A stretch of 9,820 bases of DNA, taken from contig JBBSAX010000192.1 of NCBI GenBank assembly GCA_038251885.1, forward strand, positions 1 to 9,820, in the 5' to 3' direction. Numbering within the stretch: the first letter of the stretch is position 1; each line of letters starts with the position of its first letter. The stretch is from JAHCHG01 sp038251885 (GTDB lineage: Bacteria; Acidobacteriota; Blastocatellia; Pyrinomonadales; Pyrinomonadaceae). The notes below the pieces were generated by a model, which did not search any database, was not told the DNA's origin, and saw only the letters and a list, made by a program, of their open reading frames with translations. Shown here piece by piece: positions 6,378 through 9,820 of this stretch. The translations under genes and the position numbers were made by a program.

Positions 6378-6393
6378 AATTATCAAGGATTTT

Positions 6394-6470
6394 GCCACAA
6401 AAAGGCACAAAAGACACAAAAAAGATTCTTTAAAATTTTTTATTTTGTGTCTTTTGTGCTTTTTTGCGGC
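6394..6470. repeat. 77-bp palindrome between convergent genes, possible bidirectional terminator
   Basis: Two 28-base arms (6394-6421 and 6443-6470) are complementary except for two positions and enclose a 21-base AT-rich loop. The core of the left arm reads GGCACAAAAGACACAAAA, and the right arm is its near complement. Lying between the end of the third zinc-ribbon paralogue (+) and the end of the 255-residue protein gene (-), it could terminate transcription in both directions. The purine/pyrimidine-biased wording resembles dispersed palindromic repeats that I recall from several environmental phyla, so it may be one copy of a repeat family. Confidence 0.7.
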
Positions 6471-6494
6471 TATCAGTATTTGTTTTAACCGAAT

Positions 6495-7262
6495 CTAATT
6501 TGCTTTCGTGCCTGTAAAATCATAGCTGACGAACAAACTCAAAGCATTTTCCTTAACTTCGGCGCGAACATCTTTGACTTGCGCGTTTAGCGTGCCGTCT
6601 GTAGCCGAAATCGGTAAACTCAAAGCGATTTGTTTTCCTTTTAAAATAGTTATCGGATTTACACGGTTGTTCAAAGTCGTTTGGACGATTGGCGTTACAA
6701 GCCCGCTGACAAGAGGGGAAACTCCGTCTAGGTTTACGGTTTCAACTTGAATTTGTCCATAAACATCTTGCTGTGTCTGATCATATCGAAGCTGTAAATT
6801 TGCCTGCGCCCAACCCGCAAATTCTAAACATTGTCCTAAAACCGAATAAGTTCCTTTGAAAGCGAGCGGTGCGTTAATTTTACCGTTTTCCAATCTAACG
6901 CTCGTTTTTACACCGCTTCCTTCAGCCATCAACGTGATTTTACCGTCGCAGTTGCTTTGTTGTAAAAACACTATCTTTTCGGGTCGCAACTCTGGATTGT
7001 AATTGTTTTGTCCACTCAGATTTAATGGAAAAGCAGGCGCATTCATTTGTGAAAAGATCGTTCCCAAAATCGTGTCAAAGAACTGCTGATTTAAGACAAC
7101 GGCAGCCGTTCCCGAAGGCACCCCATTTGGATCGGGGACTTGAATCGGTTGACCCGGAAGCTGGGCGGCACGCGGCGCACCGCTGAAAAAATAGAAAATT
7201 AATCCGCCGCCGATCACCAAACCCAAAATTGCGCCGAGGATAAATATCAGAAATTTGCTCAT
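6495..7262 (-). CDS. Single-pass envelope protein of unknown function
   Basis: A 255-residue protein with one N-terminal membrane helix (about 4-26, Gly/Leu/Ile-rich, ending YFFSG). A Pro-rich linker follows (residues 30-50) and then a beta-rich domain. Residues 52-75 (GTAAVVLNQQFFDTILGTIF) resemble an amphipathic lead-in helix. Two cysteines, C105 and C145, could form a disulfide outside the cytoplasm. The last part alternates hydrophobic residues in strands (ITILKGKQIALSLPI, ALSLFVSYDF) around a helix-like DGVSPLVSGLVTPIVQTTLN. The layout is loosely like anchored lipid-binding (TULIP/DUF2993-like) domains, but I cannot support that from motifs. AAGGAG (complement of 7270-7275) lies seven bases before the ATG. 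It is 21 bp downstream of the lipoprotein gene, so both probably share a transcript. Confidence 0.65.
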   Translation of the reverse strand: MSKFLIFILGAILGLVIGGGLIFYFFSGAPRAAQLPGQPIQVPDPNGVPSGTAAVVLNQQFFDTILGTIFSQMNAPAFPLNLSGQNNYNPELRPEKIVFLQQSNCDGKITLMAEGSGVKTSVRLENGKINAPLAFKGTYSVLGQCLEFAGWAQANLQLRYDQTQQDVYGQIQVETVNLDGVSPLVSGLVTPIVQTTLNNRVNPITILKGKQIALSLPISATDGTLNAQVKDVRAEVKENALSLFVSYDFTGTKAN

Positions 7263-7283
7263 TGTTTTTCTCCTTCGGAAAAA

Positions 7284-8201
7284 TTACGGGGTTGGCGAAG
7301 TTGCCGGAGTTGAATTCGGCTGTGCCGCTTTCATAAGCTGTCCAATAACGGCAACCGCCGCAGTAAATAATGTGTTCACCTGTTGACGAATTTCTTCCGC
7401 TTGAACTTCTTTGTAATCAGCCGGTTTTTCAAAAAGCGTCGGTTCAGTGGTTTCTTTGATATTGTTGAGCTGCGTAACGAGTTTCAAGCCTTTAACGCCT
7501 TGAAGACTTGCCGAATTTGATGCCGCATTTGTTTCCGAACGAAGTGGTAAACCTGTTTCTTTATCAACAAATATGAAAGATTCAGTTGAAACTTCGCCCG
7601 CTTTTGTTTGCGTTTCAGTCGTTGCGCCGTAGCGATATTTGATCGCATCGCGTCCATTAACTTTTTCTTCGCCGACCTTTTCAACGCCTTTGACGTTTTT
7701 AATTTGATTAACGATTTGTTCCGGCATCATTAAATTTCTGACCTCGAAACCCAACGCTTCCTTGTTTAATTCGGCAATTTGTTTTCGCGCCGGAGAAATC
7801 AGATATTGCTTGCCGTCTTTAGTTAAATAAATAACTTTTTCGCCGCCCGGTAGAGCAAATTCCATTCGGCGATCTGCTCCGTTTCGCGCAACTTCAGCTT
7901 TCAAAGTCGGTATCGCGGATTTTGTTTCGCCGGTTGTTTCAAAATTCAAAGTAACCGTCGCTTGATATTGTTCGGGTTCTTTTGTATCAATTTCAGACAC
8001 GGAATTTGTTTCTGATAAATTAGCATTAATATTAGAATTCATATTCGAATTCATATTCATATTTGCATTCGTATTTGCATTTGAATTATAAATATTTGCA
8101 TTCGTATTTGTAGTGTTTTCAACAGGTTGGCAAGCCATAATAAAAATGGCTGACAATAAAGCAAATAAAAACAAACAGGTGTTTTGATAAAGTTTTTTCA
8201 T
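7284..8201 (-). CDS. LolA/LppX-like lipoprotein with Asn-rich linker
   Basis: A 305-residue predicted lipoprotein. The signal peptide (MKKLYQNTCLFLF onward) ends in FIMAC, with Cys24 as the likely lipidated residue. Residues 28-67 form a striking linker dominated by Asn alternating with Ala, Thr, Met and Ser, a flexible spacer that would hold the domain away from the membrane. The following domain (about 70-270) looks like the half-barrel fold of LolA, LppX or RseB type proteins: EKVIYLTKDGKQYLISP, then KYRYG, a FVDKETGLPLRSE strand-turn and LFEKPADYKEV near the end. The C-terminus is Ala/Pro/Thr-rich. The start at 8201 has GGAG six bases upstream; the longer frame would begin at a TTG that overlaps this site. 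Its likely role is lipid or lipoprotein binding in the periplasm. The fold call is moderate. Confidence 0.7.
   Translation of the reverse strand: MKKLYQNTCLFLFALLSAIFIMACQPVENTTNTNANIYNSNANTNANMNMNSNMNSNINANLSETNSVSEIDTKEPEQYQATVTLNFETTGETKSAIPTLKAEVARNGADRRMEFALPGGEKVIYLTKDGKQYLISPARKQIAELNKEALGFEVRNLMMPEQIVNQIKNVKGVEKVGEEKVNGRDAIKYRYGATTETQTKAGEVSTESFIFVDKETGLPLRSETNAASNSASLQGVKGLKLVTQLNNIKETTEPTLFEKPADYKEVQAEEIRQQVNTLFTAAVAVIGQLMKAAQPNSTPATSPTP
8001..8120 (-). repeat. Low-complexity Asn-codon repeat within the lipoprotein gene
   Basis: This stretch encodes the Asn-rich linker (residues 28-67). At DNA level it is a degenerate six-base periodicity of AAT/AAC codons alternating with codons for Ala, Thr, Met and Ser, including two nearby GAATTC words. 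Such tracts can change length by slippage, so linker length may vary between strains. Confidence 0.8.
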
Positions 8202-8207
8202 AAATTT

Positions 8208-8211
8208 CTCC
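8208..8211 (-). promoter_or_regulatory. Shine-Dalgarno deciding the lipoprotein start
   Basis: GGAG on the minus strand lies six bases before the ATG at 8201-8199 and overlaps the alternative TTG at 8213-8211. This makes the ATG the better start and gives a standard M-K-K signal peptide. Confidence 0.75.
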
Positions 8212-8256
8212 AAATTTTAAAAGGTATTTTCTTACTAAAACTTTTAGCCTGCAATT

Positions 8257-9820
8257 TTAATACCCGATTGCTTCGCCGTCACTTCTCGAATCAATTGCTC
8301 CGAGCCTGACACCTGTTTTTTCCTCAATCGCAATTCCGGTCGCCGAAGCATTATAACCAGCCTTATCGTTAAATTTATGTCCCATTTTTTCTAAGATATT
8401 TCGGGTGTCAGAAGTTAAACCGAAAGGTTCGTAATAAATTTGATCGGGAAACCATTGATGATGAATTCGCGGCGCGTCGAGTGCTTCCTGAATATTCATA
8501 TCGTGGTCAATTATATTGATTGTCGCTTGTAAAACTGCCGTAATAATGCGCGGTCCGCCGCGTGCGCCGAGTGCGAACCAAACCGAACCGTCTTTTCGCA
8601 GAACAATCGCCGGAGTCATCGAAGACAGCGGACGTTTTTTCGGTTGGACGGAATTTTTTTCACCCTGAATCAATCCGAATAAATTAGGCTTTCCGGGCTG
8701 CGCGGCAAAATCGTCCATTTCATCATTTAACAAAACTCCAGTTCCTTTTGCCGTAACTTTTGAACCGTATAAATCGTTGATCGTATAAGTATTTGTAACG
8801 ACATTTCCATCTGCATCAACAACTGTGTAATGCGTCGTGTCCATTGATTCCTTGCCGACAGGTTCGCCATGTCCGATTTCCTTGCTGTCCGAAGCCTTTT
8901 CCATAATTATTGATTTTGCGCGTTCTTTAGCATAGTTTTTATCAATCAGAGTTTTGACCGGAACGTCTGCAAAATCGGGATCGCCCATAAATTCGGCGCG
9001 GTCGGCAAATGCACGGCGCAGGGCTTCAGTTAAAACGTGATATTTTTCCGAAGATGCCCAACCCATTTGGCGAACGTCGTAATTTTCGAGCATATTCAAA
9101 ACTTGAATTAAAACGATTCCGCCCGAAGACGGCGGCGGCATCGAGATAATTTCGTAACCGCGATAAGTCCCGCGAATCGGAACTCGTTCCTTCGGTTGAT
9201 AATTTTTCAAATCTTCTAAAGTAATTAGACCGTTATTTTTCTTCATATCATCGGCGATTAATTGGGCGGTTTTTCCTTCATAAAAACCTTTTGCGCCGCC
9301 CGTTTGCATTCTTGCAAGAGTCGCTGCCAGATCGGGTTGTTTGAAAAGTTCGCCCTCTTCATAAAATTTACCGCCATTCAAAAAAACGCGGTTGCTGTCT
9401 TCGTATTTTGAAAGACCGTCTTTATAAGACTTAAATAAATTTGCCAGACGATATGATAAAACATAACCGTCTTGGGCAATTTTTCTTGAAGGCTCGACCA
9501 GATCAGACCATTTTATTTTTCCTGAGCCGTATTTTTTGAAGGCGTAATCGAATCCCGCCGGAGTTCCCGGAACTCCCGAAGCGCGATAGCCGATGGTCGA
9601 AGAACCTTCGCCTTTGATAAGTTTGCCTTTTTCATCGAGATAAACGTCGCGGTTTGCCTTCATTGGAGCCATTTCGCGGTAATCAATCGAAGTTGTCGTG
9701 CCGTCTTTGAGGCGAATCAGCATAAAACCGCCGCCGCCCAGATTTCCGGCTTCAGGATAAACAACTGCGAGTGCTAAACCGACGGCGATTGCGGCATCAA
9801 CCGCATTTCCGCCTTTTTGC
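8257..9820 (-). CDS. ggt: Gamma-glutamyltransferase, N-terminus beyond the window
   Basis: An Ntn-hydrolase of the gamma-glutamyltranspeptidase family, normally periplasmic. It cleaves the gamma-glutamyl bond of glutathione and related compounds and transfers the glutamyl group to water or amino acids. The frame continues past the usual-looking ATG at 9723 to the window edge as GGNAVDAAIAVG and GNLGGGGF, both conserved in E. coli GGT, so 520 residues are visible and only the signal peptide and first strands are missing. Seen here: the substrate-binding Arg in YREMAP, PPPSSGG, the autoprocessing site D-TTHYTVVD with the nucleophile Thr codon at 8836-8838, TYTIND, the lid-loop PNLFGL (Phe where E. 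coli has Tyr444), KRPLSSM, and GGPRIIT. The stop follows GEAIGY. The enzyme appears intact. The lipoprotein gene follows 55 bp later on the same strand. Confidence 0.96.
   Translation of the reverse strand, partial: QKGGNAVDAAIAVGLALAVVYPEAGNLGGGGFMLIRLKDGTTTSIDYREMAPMKANRDVYLDEKGKLIKGEGSSTIGYRASGVPGTPAGFDYAFKKYGSGKIKWSDLVEPSRKIAQDGYVLSYRLANLFKSYKDGLSKYEDSNRVFLNGGKFYEEGELFKQPDLAATLARMQTGGAKGFYEGKTAQLIADDMKKNNGLITLEDLKNYQPKERVPIRGTYRGYEIISMPPPSSGGIVLIQVLNMLENYDVRQMGWASSEKYHVLTEALRRAFADRAEFMGDPDFADVPVKTLIDKNYAKERAKSIIMEKASDSKEIGHGEPVGKESMDTTHYTVVDADGNVVTNTYTINDLYGSKVTAKGTGVLLNDEMDDFAAQPGKPNLFGLIQGEKNSVQPKKRPLSSMTPAIVLRKDGSVWFALGARGGPRIITAVLQATINIIDHDMNIQEALDAPRIHHQWFPDQIYYEPFGLTSDTRNILEKMGHKFNDKAGYNASATGIAIEEKTGVRLGAIDSRSDGEAIGY

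Noticed and set aside
8001..8120. Repetitive stretch that could be taken for a CRISPR or satellite array
   Set aside because: It lies in frame inside a lipoprotein gene, encodes an Asn-rich linker, and has no repeat/spacer structure.
8202..8213. TTG start for the Asn-rich lipoprotein
   Set aside because: The TTG overlaps the GGAG that serves the ATG at 8201, and the ATG gives a normal M-K-K signal peptide.
9721..9723. ATG at 9723 as the start of the gamma-glutamyltransferase
   Set aside because: The same frame continues upstream to the window edge with highly conserved GGT sequence (GGNAVDAAIAVG, GNLGGGGF), so this is an internal methionine.

Overview
The window looks like an ordinary chromosomal stretch from a low-to-moderate GC Gram-negative bacterium. 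My best guess is Acidobacteriota, class Blastocatellia (Pyrinomonadales-like). This rests on recalled style rather than a database match: an Asn-rich linker straight after a lipoprotein lipobox, tandem small zinc-ribbon membrane proteins with an S-[IV]-T-E-x-T-T-K-L-L tail, and palindromic intergenic repeats. No rRNA, tRNA, CRISPR array, transposase or phage gene was seen.

Region 1 (1-2127). A YbjQ-family protein (+) converges on a minus-strand pair: a double zinc-ribbon, membrane-anchored protein followed 12 bp later by a complete family I inorganic pyrophosphatase (ppa). All main catalytic residues of the pyrophosphatase are visible. Region 2 (2128-3530). A 216-bp almost fully palindromic, MITE/REPIN-like element lies between the zinc-ribbon gene and a minus-strand CrtC-like (carotenoid 1,2-hydratase/lipocalin fold) gene. 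Region 3 (3531-6377, all +). It holds a small OB-fold-like lipoprotein, a DinB-like protein that seems to lack the metal-binding histidines, and three tandem paralogues, each with an N-terminal zinc ribbon, two membrane helices and a conserved C-terminal tail. The third paralogue has lost the end of that tail. A nested inverted repeat precedes the paralogue cluster and a 77-bp palindrome follows it.

Region 4 (6495-9820, all -). A gamma-glutamyltransferase (ggt), truncated at its N-terminus by the window edge, is followed by a LolA/LppX-like lipoprotein and a single-pass envelope protein. The close spacing fits one transcription unit. Envelope functions dominate: two lipoproteins, a periplasmic GGT, and five proteins with membrane segments (four of them zinc-ribbon proteins).

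I found no convincing new defence or mobile system. The most unusual items are the zinc-ribbon/two-TM paralogue array and the three large intergenic palindromes. Two start codons were moved downstream from the longest reading frame because a Shine-Dalgarno sequence and signal peptide fix them (3618 and 8201).
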